64,000 nt of DNA from Xestospongia bergquistia. Lineage: Eukaryota; Porifera; Demospongiae; Haplosclerida; Petrosiidae. The DNA lies in NCBI GenBank assembly GCA_963965975.1, contig OZ014412.1:4280501-4344500 (forward strand), given 5' to 3'. Below the pieces are notes generated by a model. The model did no database searches, was not told the DNA's origin, and saw nothing but the letters and a program-made list of their open reading frames with translations. The position numbers and the translations under genes are program-made. Positions 37,957 to 49,300 of the stretch are shown in pieces. The stretch's first letter is position 1; every line of letters starts with the position of its first letter.

Positions 37957-38086
37957 ATGTCAGTCCTACTCTCTCCTCCTCCAGCTCCCCCATCTCCACC
38001 AATGATGGAAGGGGGTTGTCCTCCACCTCCTCCTTCATCAACTGATGTAATGACGATTGGAAATAACAATTTTGATGATCCAATTG
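37957..38086 (+). CDS. proline-rich first exon of unknown gene
   Basis: ATG at 37957 opens a 43-codon segment with SPPPAPPSPPMMEGG and CPPPPPSSTD, ending NNNFDDPI at a gtaag donor. Polyproline of this kind could bind SH3, EVH1 or profilin, but no downstream exon was identified with confidence. A weaker analogue, ATG ACAACTCTACCTCCACCCACC, occurs at 52600. Confidence 0.35.
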
Positions 38087-38569
38087 GTAAGAGTATAGGG
38101 TCTGAGTAACATCTGAAAATAAGTATTCCATTATATTGTTAGATAGAGTTTTACATTTTCTGCTATACAATAAAGTAAACCTGTTTAGTTCAGCTGTTAT
38201 TATAATCAATTAGTTCTTTGTTTTTAGATGCCATATAATCCATATGTTCAATAGAGCCTTTTGAGTACAGATCATTCACATGTATTAACTACATAGTATA
38301 TGATACATACAAATATTAACCCCTTGCAACTTAGATGTTTCAACCATATATTCTAGAGGTTGGACTCTTAGCAGCTGTTAATATATTGTATGTTAGCTAT
38401 TCAGTGTATGATTGTTTTTCTTATCTCCACATGTTGAAACTATTTATAATGTACACTAAAAGAGTGTATTTAGGAACTGTTTATCATAGTTTCACTTAAT
38501 TAGATACTTTAGAACACTTTTGGTATCACTTGAACAATCTACTTGTGCTCTTTTGATATAGCATTCACC

Positions 38570-40158
38570 ATGGCAACTAAGGAATCATCAGAGGGAAATA
38601 GACCACCTGAGAGTGGAAACTTTGGGGAGAGACCATGGAGTATTACAGAGATGAGAGAAAAGAGTAAAAACTGGATATGACTTGTTTTCTAAACTGGTAA
38701 GACTCGCTTTTAACATTTGTGAGTGATATTTATATTTTCGCTACTTTTTAGAAATCTAACAGTCTAGGCAGTGAAAGTGGTGACATGTAGCCACAGTTAG
38801 CAAAAATTTCTATCTTTCAACTCAAGAAATTAGGGGGATTTTTTTACAAAGATAAGGATTTATTTTCTCTCAATTGTCAAGTATGAAATTATTATCAAAA
38901 TTTGAGTCTTCAACAGTGTCAACTAGGAAAAAGGCTAAAGGTGGTACTGGTCTCTCTCATAGTTTGTTTGGTAGCGAAAATTTTGAAGAGGACACTGATG
39001 ATCTCTTTAGTACAACAACTACAAAGAAAGAGGAAAAGAAGGTATGTGTGTAGTCATTGTGACGAGAAATGTGAACTGTCTCTCTCTCACACACACACAT
39101 ACACACACACTATAAACCTGACGTTCTTCATAGAGACAATGACAATGGCTTATTTGATGATCTGTTATGAATCAGAATAACTTTATAACCAGTTAACAAA
39201 CCAACTATTCAACCCAGACAGAAACCACCTGAGAATGACTTCTTTGGTAATGAGGAAGAGGTACCTCCCATGTCTAATCCTACAACAATCACATCTACTT
39301 TAAAAAGGTTTGGTGGTCTTTTTTCAGATAAAAATGATCATATGGACTTGTTAGTGTCCATGAAAATAACAGTAGATAGAAAGAAATAAAAAAAAGAGCA
39401 AAAGAAAACTACAAAAGAAAAAACAGCTGGTGCAGTTCCTTTGTTTGGAGGAAGAGATGAAAATTCATTTAATTTAATAGCTGAAGAGAAAAAGAAAAGA
39501 AAACAAAGGTAGAATAATTAATAGATATTTAATCACATTATTTATGCCCACATCCCCTTTAGATAATTTATTTGAGTCCTTGACAATAGATAGTGATCTG
39601 TTTTCATCTGGACCTAAACCTCTTCCTTCTATGGTTGCTAAGAAACCAGCCTCTGGAAGATGATGACAAAGAGGAACTGCCTGTCAAGCATTCAGTGTCT
39701 AAGTTACAGGTACATGTAAAATAAATGTACATGTGTAAAATAATTTAATTAAATTAGTCAAGCTGTCATTAATAATACTAGCCTTTTTATATGAAGTGTA
39801 TGTAATATATACAATACAATATAATATATATTTTGTATTAGTTAGTATAATATTATATGTGTAGTCTTGTATGTCACTTTATTAGAAATCATTGGTTAGA
39901 CTAATTATGGACAGATGGATGGACAAATGAATGTACAGTTATTAACTGTTGACAAGTTTATATTAAATAGATTGTAACATTAAATAATTATAATTATACT
40001 AACTTGTTTTTATTTACTCATTATTATAATTCTATTGTTAGTATACTCTCAATATTAATCCATTATCATTAACTCCTGGTTCTGCTCCACCATTGAAAAC
40101 TCCTGAAGAAAAAGCTGTCTCATTTGATGAACCAGTACAAGCTAACACTATTACTAAG
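38570..40158 (+). pseudogene. WASHC2: WASHC2/FAM21-like fragment, copy 2 with 5' exon
   Basis: The first piece begins at ATG 38570 and contains NFGERPWSITEMREKSKNW, matching the conserved FAM21 N-terminus (ERPWSVEEIR in animals), then meets an in-frame TGA. Later pieces: about 38881-39041 (SHSLFGSENFEEDTDDLFS), 39193-39390 (PPENDFFGNEEEVPP, FGGLFSDKND), about 39395-39510 (AVPLFGGRDENSFNL), about 39562-39711 (DNLFESLTID, SVSKLQ) and 40043-40158 (NINPLSLTPGSAPPLK, VSFDEPVQANTITK). LFG/LF-acidic repeats are the FAM21 tail signature. Middle exons are missing and frames break several times, so it is a partial pseudogene or an internally deleted relative. It sits beside class II receptor ends in both copies. 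Confidence 0.6.
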
Positions 40159-40802
40159 GTTAGTTGCTATGGTAACAAATCACCAAACCAATCATTGGTT
40201 TCATTAATTTGTTGCTATAGTAAAATAATCTTCAAAAATGTAGTTATGTACTCATGTTTTCAATGATACATATACACAAATAATACAGCTGTTGATATTA
40301 TATATTGTTCTTCCTAAATACCTCTAACCTCTCTTCCAAATTGTTGACATGTTTATTGAAGATGATATTGTGGAAGTATTGTAAGCAAATAGTTCAGAGA
40401 TTTCATATATAGTTATTACCACTAGTTAGTTTAGCTTCCATTAGGAAGACTAGACTTGGAATTGTAGTTGTTGTATTATTACATATCTTGTTGCCTTCAG
40501 TAGTATAGTTAATCATTATAATATTATGTTACTATTGTAATAATATGTTCACATATTATATGTCCACACCTTACAATTAAAAGGGCGTCCTATAATGAAT
40601 ATTTGTTAGGCTTAAAAATTTAGACACATACGGTCTGTGCACCCCCTATTTCTACACTCTGGACCTGCCAGTGTGTTACTATTGTAATAATATGGTAGTT
40701 TCATATAAAGTAAAGTAATGCACATGAAGTAAACACTTAAAAATATACAAGTGCAGTTAAAATTGTCAATATATAATACAGACAAGTATGTAGTTAAAAT
40801 TA

Positions 40803-43423
40803 TCAATGATGTTCTTGTATTACAGGTATCATAGCATATGCAGGACACTCTTTTAATTTTATTGGATCAACGTTTTCATATTGTGGACCTGTGACTGCTT
40901 CAATAGGAGACATCTCATGATCAACAGTAACTTCATTAGTAGTTCCTTAGTAACAACAGATCATAATAAGTTTACATTATGATGATAAAGAATGAACTAA
41001 CTTTGTGATTTCCTATATTTATGTCGACAATATATTGTTATAATGACAATATTTCCCAATAGAGAGATCATCATGATAAATGTAATAACAGTGACTATAG
41101 ACAATAGAATACAAAGATCGATGAGCACAACAATAACAATGGATGAAAAGAGAAATTGATTACTTATACTCTTCATACATTTTATTACAAAACATAATAA
41201 TGTATGAAGGTTTTCTACATTATATACAGCAAATAGGTCGTCTCCAACAAAATAATCTTTACATGTACCAACTCACCACTGACATAGAAAGAAGTCATAG
41301 CATCATTAGTTAAATCATTTGATTGTATAGTCACTGAAGTATTATTAGTAGTAGTACACTGTGTTACTATAAGGACTATAAACAATAAAAATAATACAGT
41401 TAATATAAACTAGTCTTACTTTCTGTAGATATAATAGTATGTGTAGTTAATGTCATTGATGTTGGAGTTATAACTCCATCCTGTGATGATGGTATGCATG
41501 TCTCACTGCTTATCTCGTTTACTATATTTACTCCATATAATATAACAGCTGGATTATGACATGATGCATTATCTAGTGGTTCATCACAAGCAGATATAGT
41601 CCAGTTATTACCAGTAGGAATATCACTAATACAATGATTAAAATATAACATATTATGACGAGGTATATCATAATGTAATATGGTAGTAGTATCCTCTATA
41701 TAGAGATGAACTAGACATGTTTCACTTCCAATAATAAAGTTATATTGAAGACATAAACTGTTATCAGAGATATTGATAATAGACAGATCTAATAGATCAT
41801 GAGTACCTATATGTTTCAAGATAGACAGTAGTTATTATTATTAGATAGAATACTCACTAGTTGTAAATACATCTGTCATAAATGTTCTATTGCCATAGTC
41901 TATATAAATTATAGTATTATAATGTTTGTATGAATCCAATTTCATATCAGCTGTAATATTTCCATTTGATATTGTCATATTTGCTTGTAATGATGATGCA
42001 GAGAAGCAGTTATTATGTACATCACAACTTGTAACAGTTACTTCTACTAATGGAATAGTACATAGTTGATTAACCTGTTAATAAACATATTATACACTAT
42101 CTAGTAACAGTTGGGACTAAATTACTAACTGATAACATGAAATGGAAAGTCCAATATTGTTGAGCACGAATTACATTTGTTTTTTTAAAGAAAACAACAA
42201 TTTTATTTACTAGAGAACAAAACAGTTTCATTAAATCAAAATTGTACACACAATGCAAGAAAACATACCAGTTGTAAACATGACAACGATATTGGATTCT
42301 ATTCCAGTCCCTGCTCCATTGATTGTAGTAATATTAAGTCTATATTCTCCATTAGTTAGGTCAATAGGACAATAAGTGTAGTTAGTAGTATAGATTACTT
42401 CTGACAACATCACTTCTTCTCCTTTACATAATGTCACTTGATACCACACACTTAACTGTCCTAATGTGAATGGAGGAAACCAGGAGAAGACAATACAACA
42501 ACGATCTAACTGATATCCTTGGAGATCATAGACAGCTCCAGGAGGACCTGAATTGAGTGATGAATATTAACAAATTAGTGTAGAATTCACTATATTTAGT
42601 CTAGCAAGCCAGATCCAGCCCCTAAGATGATCAGCCACGGACGGGCAAGGATCAGGGAAACTGTAATAGACTTAATGCATGAAAACTGAGATTACAGAAC
42701 ATTCAATTATGTTATGTGCTTTTATCGCAACACTTAACATTAGTGAACAACCTTAAAACTTTAAGCTTGTTTATTATACTCAAGCTTTTCTTATAAGAGC
42801 TAGTTAGTAGCTAACATTTTCAGTCCCATCTTTGGTAGTCATTTCATGTTCTGCCTCTGCAAATCGTACATGCACATTACATCATGTACAACACCATATC
42901 TCACACTAAATTTTTAGTCCCACCCATCAAACAAGAACTATTATAGAATTAACCAGATCCATCTATTGTTCATTCATAAGAGTTAGGTCTGGGCTTGCTT
43001 GACCAACAATATTCAGACCTTGAGTATAAGCATATACTTTTGAAGTAGATATAAGTGGATTCATATCATCATCAGCATGACATCTCACACTAGTACCATT
43101 GAGTGAATGAGTTACAATGAAGGTTGTTGTGACCTTTACACCACCATCAGGTAGACTAGCTTCTTTAACAGTTGCATCTACTGCTCCACCATAAGAAAAT
43201 GTTAGAGTATATCCAGTTAAGTTGGTAGCACATTCAAATGTCACATTATGATTGAGATAGATATATTGTTTCTCTGGTACAATAGTGAAGATACCTATAA
43301 TTGTATATAATAATAGATTATAATCATAAGTTAAATAAAAAAAATATTGATACATATGTACTTACTAGAAAAACAAGGTAGAATGTGCCAGGCGGCTAAC
43401 AAATTAAAGGAATTTCTTACCAT
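40803..43423 (-). CDS. R10: class II Ig-FN3 receptor
   Basis: Nine exons give 543 residues: 43366-43423, 43019-43294, 42269-42547, 42130-42209, 41858-42074, 41420-41806, 41277-41375, 41002-41094, 40803-40945. Signal peptide (FNLLAAWHILPCFS); Ig-like (IVPEKQYIYLNHNVTFEC, VRCHADDDMN); FN3 with an altered last strand (GTGIESNIVVMFTTG); D3 (NNCFSASSLQANMTI); D4 (CISDIPTGNNWTISACDE); a Thr/Asn-rich stalk; TM (TVITFIMMISLLGNIVIITIYC). The tail has PQYENV and CPAYAMIPVIQEHH. This is the only member of the R8a/R8b/R10 subfamily that is open throughout. Divergent from R11, from which a helicase-bearing element separates it. Confidence 0.83.
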
Positions 43424-44447
43424 ACTTCTCAACGGTAACTATCATAATAATTATTCCGAGCTAATTAATTATGATTGATTTTGAAGCCGCTCCTACTAAA
43501 TGCTGTTGAAGGGCAATATCACTGAAAAATGGACATGAGTTATGCAAATTCTGCTGTAGTAAATAATACAATATGCAATTAAATTAGCTATGAACGAGTT
43601 GCTGAAGATAGTGTTTGCTCATCACACTGGCAGTGTAGCTGTGCAATTGAGTACATAAATTTAATGTGGTTTGATTTTTGCATTTTTCAAGCAACCACCA
43701 TTTTACTCCATGTTTTGTTTAAAAAGAAAAAAATTTCGATCTCATATACTAACACTAAAATACAATCGTTGGCATGAACAACAGCATTATACGATAATAT
43801 TTCATTTCTGATTGATCACTGAAATGTTTTAAAATGTTTTTCATCATAATGTCTGTAGTCCTGACAAAGTGTGTTTTTAACTAATATGATATGTAAATTA
43901 TAGGAATAAAATTTCATTTATAATCTTCTTAATATAATTTGGAATGAAACTTCTACTAAATAACAGCTCTAACCACAAGAGTTAAGGCAGAAATTATATA
44001 GACTGCATGGTCACGTAATCTATGGTTAAAGCATAGATTGTATAGACTGCGCGTGACCTGGATTGGAAATGGATCACATGATCCTATAGAACTGAATGAA
44101 CATTTGAAAATGCACTCCCTGTCCAAAGAAATCAATTAATTTTTATACCTAACAGTGTAAAGTTGTAAACTAGACACACTCTTACCAGTATTATATTTCT
44201 GTATAAAGATATTAAGATGATTTTTATTTATCAATAGATTGACTATATATGTTCTTTCTGTTCTATTATTAAAAATATCACAGACATTCACTTTTAAATT
44301 GGATATTATACTATGAAAATAGCAACAAAAAAACTTTTGTAGCTCTTTCTTTTTATATTAATGTTACTACTAAAAGATATAGGACAAATCATTTAGAACA
44401 AATAAGAACATGTATAGTCTCACGTAACCAGCCTCTGCCCTATGTGG
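43424..44447. other. R10 5' flank
   Basis: No gene seen. A small palindrome, aatctatg-gttaaag-catagatt (about 44018-44040), is flanked by repeated tatagactgc words. Confidence 0.4.
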
Positions 44448-45622
44448 GAAGGGAGGGTCTGGTGACTGTAATATAGAAGTCTTGCATGTAGGCGATAAGT
44501 GGTGTTAAGAGGGAGGTGGACAAACACCCACTTTTACGTGTAGCAAGCTTTTCAGTGCTTTTTCAAGTAAATGAGCTCAGCAGGCTCTATTGTTTTGCCC
44601 TATGCAAAGCGCCATGAAGTTTACAAATAACCGATAAGAAGCTACAATTCAAGCTGCTACTGCTACTAGACTAGGAGTTACACTTAAGGTGAAGCAACTT
44701 GAAGCAATAATAGTTTTCATCTCAGGGAGTGATGTGTTTGTGACTTTTCTGACAGGCTACGGCAAGTCCTTGATCTTTGGCCTTCTACCATATATCTTTT
44801 GATGAAATTAAGGCAAAAGTACAATACTTACTATCAAACTTTATTACACACTTAAGGACAGTATAGTTGTTTGTGTAACCTTCTTATATCAGTAATGCAT
44901 CAGCTAAACAAGTTTGTCCCCAAGGGGATCAACTGTGATTTTGTAGGAGAGGCCCAGACTGACAAAGAGGCAATATCAAATGTTGTAGCTGGCAAAATAC
45001 AACTTGTCTTTATAAGTCCAGAATTTATCATTTGTTACACATTATATTGGACTATGATGGTGCTTCTGATGATTACAATGCAGCATTCTATAACAGCCTT
45101 CTTCTCTATTTCTGCCCTTTTAGGAGCTGTGGTAATCCTTCAGCACACTGCATACACTTATGACAAATGTAACTGTTAAGACACATCAGAATGAAAGTGC
45201 TCTCTGAGTAAATTATCTATAATTTCATGAACTTTACCTGTTTTTGAACCATAAAAGTTTTTTTTCTTTTCACTTTATTTGTTCCTTGACTGACATCACT
45301 TTTACACAAGAGACACTGTTCAAACACTGTACTAGTCATAATAGGAATAGTGCACAAAAATCTAACCAACTGCTATTGAAAAAAGAATGGTAAGGATGGA
45401 AATGGGGACTACAATGGAGCCTCCCAGATATACTGCTTTACACCAATAAACTTCATGGCGCTTTGCATAGAGCAGAACAAAAGAAATTAAGTGAAAAGCT
45501 TGAAAGAGCTGCTACGCGTATCTGCCATTGTGAGTCTATATTTTAAAGTGGGTGTTTGCCCTCCTCCCACTTAACATCACTTATCGCTTACATGATAACC
45601 AGACCTCAGGGGGAGGGGATAC
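44448..45622. mobile_element. long-TIR element carrying decayed RecQ-like helicase
   Basis: Inverted ends of about 180-200 bp. The left (gggtctggtgac ... gcgataagtggtgttaag ... acaaacacccact ... tatgcaaagcgccatgaag) recurs reversed on the right (cttcatggcgctttgcata ... agtgggtgtttgcc ... cttaacatcacttatcgc ... accagacctc). Between them, plus-strand pieces read VKQLEAI, FLTGYGKSLIFGLLPYIF (Walker A GYGKS of superfamily 2 helicases), then VTFLISVMHQLNKFVPKGI and GKIQLVFISPEFI, in the order seen in RecQ-type ATP-dependent DNA helicases. Stops and frame changes follow each piece, so the protein is dead. The captured or self-encoded nature of the helicase is unclear. Confidence 0.6.
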
Positions 45623-46395
45623 CTTTTATTAACATTTATGATGATATAAATTATAACTGAGTCAGGAAAATTCCCAACGGGATATTAATTTGCGTCTTTG
45701 GATTCGTTAAGAGTGCAATTTAGCGACAACAGTGCTGAGCTATCTTCTATTGTACTACATCCATCCAATCAACCATCTATTCTACAGCTCTGTGTTCATA
45801 TCCTCTTTTAATTTTCATGGTCTGAACTCGGAAGCTTCAATAACTCTCTGTCTACACTTCAGTAATGCTGGAAGTCAAAGAAGTCTGGATAAAGATCATA
45901 ACCTTATATGCATGCGAAGCCTGGCTTGTACTGAACAAGATAGAAGTGTCACAACATGGCTAAGTACATGTGGTCCTGGCTGTCTTATCATTTTTTGCAA
46001 CTTGGCCTTGGTGAAGGATATTGGTGTATGCAGTTATTACCAAGTAAAGAGGTGTCAATAAAAAATAGATGTAACAGCAAAACATCAGCAAAACATCAAT
46101 TTATTGTCATTAAAATAAACACCACGATCAACTGTCAATTCCGAAAATTTCAATTAGGGCGTGACTGTAAACCCAAATTTGAATAAATATTTATAGTGTA
46201 AGGTGTGTCAACCACTTCCGTTTTTCTTTATGCTCCACCCAAGTGTACGTGTTTGAAAGTCATACTCCTGTCACGCAAAAAATGGCCCAGCCAAATCTGG
46301 ACCCCCAGATCTAATTTTTGCTGCCATATTGGACCCCCCGGTTCAGTTTCCTGCGTGAAACTCCACCCAAGTGTTTGAAAACGATTCTTGTCAGT
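45623..46395. other. duplicated region upstream of R11
   Basis: Second copy of the 32.6-33.6 kb upstream DNA. A frame at 45732-46061 is open here but not in the first copy, so it is not annotated as a gene. Confidence 0.45.
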
Positions 46396-49300
46396 ATGAA
46401 GCAAAGCTTAGAAGTCTATTGTAGAGTCTTTATTACTTTTTTTGGACTATTGTTCCTTTCCAAAATCATATCTTATGCTGCAGGTAAGTGATTCAGTTAA
46501 TTATTGATATAAATGATTTTGATTTTAGTTTTCGTTAAAAAGAATGTGTAAGTCAGCCGTTTTATGAGCTTGCTGGCTTGTAACATAAATGTTAGACTAT
46601 ATCTCAGCTAATAAAGTTACTTAGTATGTGGTGCTGATATTGTATTGGATATGTGTATGCTTAGATTAATAAGATAAACTATGAATCATTTGAAGGATCA
46701 GACCCAAGATAATGATATCTTTAAAATTTACTAATTTCCAAGATTAGTTTCAGACTGAGATAGTGTATGAGACTTCTGCCTTGTTTAGGACCCTTCAAAG
46801 TCATTTATCCATGTGTCATATTGACAAGTAGTACCCCCAGTTTGATACCTGTTTGCCTACTAAATGTTCAAAAGGTCAATTCACCTACTTCCTAAAATAA
46901 CCTAGCATTACAATCATTACCAGATTCCCGTAGCCTCACAAAAGAGGAAGGAGCATGCAACTCTCTCTTCAAAGCTGTTATGTATTAGACAACCTACATT
47001 AATCAGTTCATGACCATATTTCGAATTTCAATAATTATGAAATGCTACAAAATTGTACAAATAGAATTAAACATTTCCAGAAGGTCATGGTGTTTTGCTT
47101 GCTATATCATGTAGTTGCATATATTTCCCTCCTTTGTGAGTCTATAGGATTTACCAAGTAATGAAAAATAAAGACCTATTGATGCGTACTTGTATAATAT
47201 AAGGTATTGTGTCTGATATCTAGAAATATAGTCCTCTAGTGAAATGATGTTTCCAAGAGAATGAGTCTTTAACTCGGTTATTTTGTGTTCCTTGTTGATT
47301 GTACTCAATGTTCTCCTAGATTCATGTACCCCCAATGCCAACTGTTGTAGCTCCACTTTTATTACATTTTCTTTGTTTTGAGTTGCTCTAACAAATTGAT
47401 ACAATTTTGGATGTGCTTTTGTAACCATATGTTTAAATTGGCTATACCTGGAACATTAAGACTTAATCAAATGAAGATACCAGACTACCTTTCACCATGT
47501 GGAGTGGTACGGTAATCTAGGGATGACATTAAAAAGCTTTACATTGCTAATGTATATAATCTTTTGACAGTTTAAATTTATTGTTTGTGGGCCTTGTTTT
47601 GTTTATCAGTCAACAGAAAAAGGTTTAGTTCAGTAAAGTTTTTCTTATTCATTTTGACATCTCACAATTCAACATTCGATCCATAGTATTATTTTGAAAT
47701 ATTAACGCATACCAACTATATAAATCCACTATCCTTCATTTCAGTATGTCTTTAACTTAAAGGCTGGTTCACATAACAACGCAAAGCCTTGCATGACGTC
47801 GCACTGCGTACATATGTCAATTTATGAACACTGTGTACACGATGCACAAACATGACATGTTGCAATGCGAGGATAGGATCCATTTCTATCTTAATGTTCC
47901 AAGCAATGCGTTCAGCCAATCAAATTTTAATAACCACATTTTTTGACACATTAATGTTTTCTATGGCAGACAAGAAACTAATTGAGACAGTTCATTGTTT
48001 CCCTTGCTTGTAGCAAGTATCTATACTATGTTTGAGTTGATTTTAATTTTATTCATTATTTGTTCACGTACATGTCATGTGAACACACCACGTTTTCTCT
48101 CATGTTTGTGAAGATGCCAAAAGGAAAGAGACTGAGGTCATGAACAAAGGAGGTTGTTGCGAAGTCTATGACTACTTCGAGGAACTCACCAGGTGTAAAC
48201 AGACTCAAGATCTTTGAAACAATTCCTGTTAGTTGATGATTTTGATCATGAAACCATCAGACAAAAATGTACTACCTCTATATGGCATTCTCAGTCTTCG
48301 TTCTTTATTAAAAGGTTTTTTTTAGAACCTTGGTGGCTTTATAGCTGCCTTAAATTGCAAAAGACAATACCTGATCATTATTTTAATAATAGTAATTGTT
48401 ATAATAGAACATCTGTTCATATAAATAGAACTGTAATTTTAAATTACCATAATATTAATAATGGTGAGGGTGGGGTTTTAGTTCACATGTGTCCTCATGT
48501 TTTTATGAACAGCATTGACACTACACTACATGATCCATTGCCAAAAATGCAACGTGACACATATACAAGCAGTAGTTTTGTAGTTTTTATTGTATTATAA
48601 ATATTCAAATATTAACACATACCAACTGTACAAAGCTGCTATCCTTCTTTCCAGTATGTCTTTAACTTTAAATGTAATGAAAACCATATCTGTTTAATAA
48701 TTAATAATTTTTGGATTATCTTCACTGTATAGTGTAAATAATAACAGAAATTTTAGTTTTGCTTTTTGGCAAATTTGAAAAAGATTATTATTGTCAACCA
48801 AAGATAATTTTGAAGGAATTGTGTGGTAGCAAAAGACAGTAAAAGAATAGGAATAAAATATGGTGTGTTTGTGGAAGCTATGACATGTCAACAGCATGTA
48901 AAAGAAATCTTTTCTTCCTTGGAGTAATTATAGTATTGTGATTTCCATTGAAATCATTTAATCAAAATCAAATCCTTGTAACCTGTTGTCATGTCATGTC
49001 TGAAACTGGAGATGTTATTTTAATCTTGCTTGTGTAGTTGTAGTAATCTAATTTATAAGTTATTATGTGCATTGACAGATTTATTTGACTGGTATAGCTA
49101 TGGCTTCTACAAGTCTCATTGTTTATTTCAAACCAATTTATACAATTTAATGTTTTCTTTTTATAGCTGACAGTATTTTCACTATTGTACCAGAGACACA
49201 ATATGTCTACCTCAATCATAATGTGACATTTGAGTGTGCTACTAACTTAACTGGATATACTCTTGAATTTGAGTATGGTGGATCTATAGATGTAACATTA

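Noticed and set aside
45732-46061. 109-residue plus-strand frame upstream of R11
   Set aside because: The duplicate at 32.7-33.0 kb is not open in the same frame and no domain is recognised; likely chance frame in flanking DNA.
47770-47900. GGCTGGTTCACATAACAACGC as a Harbinger-type terminal repeat
   Set aside because: The start looks like such an end, but no inverted partner was found within the following 1-2 kb.
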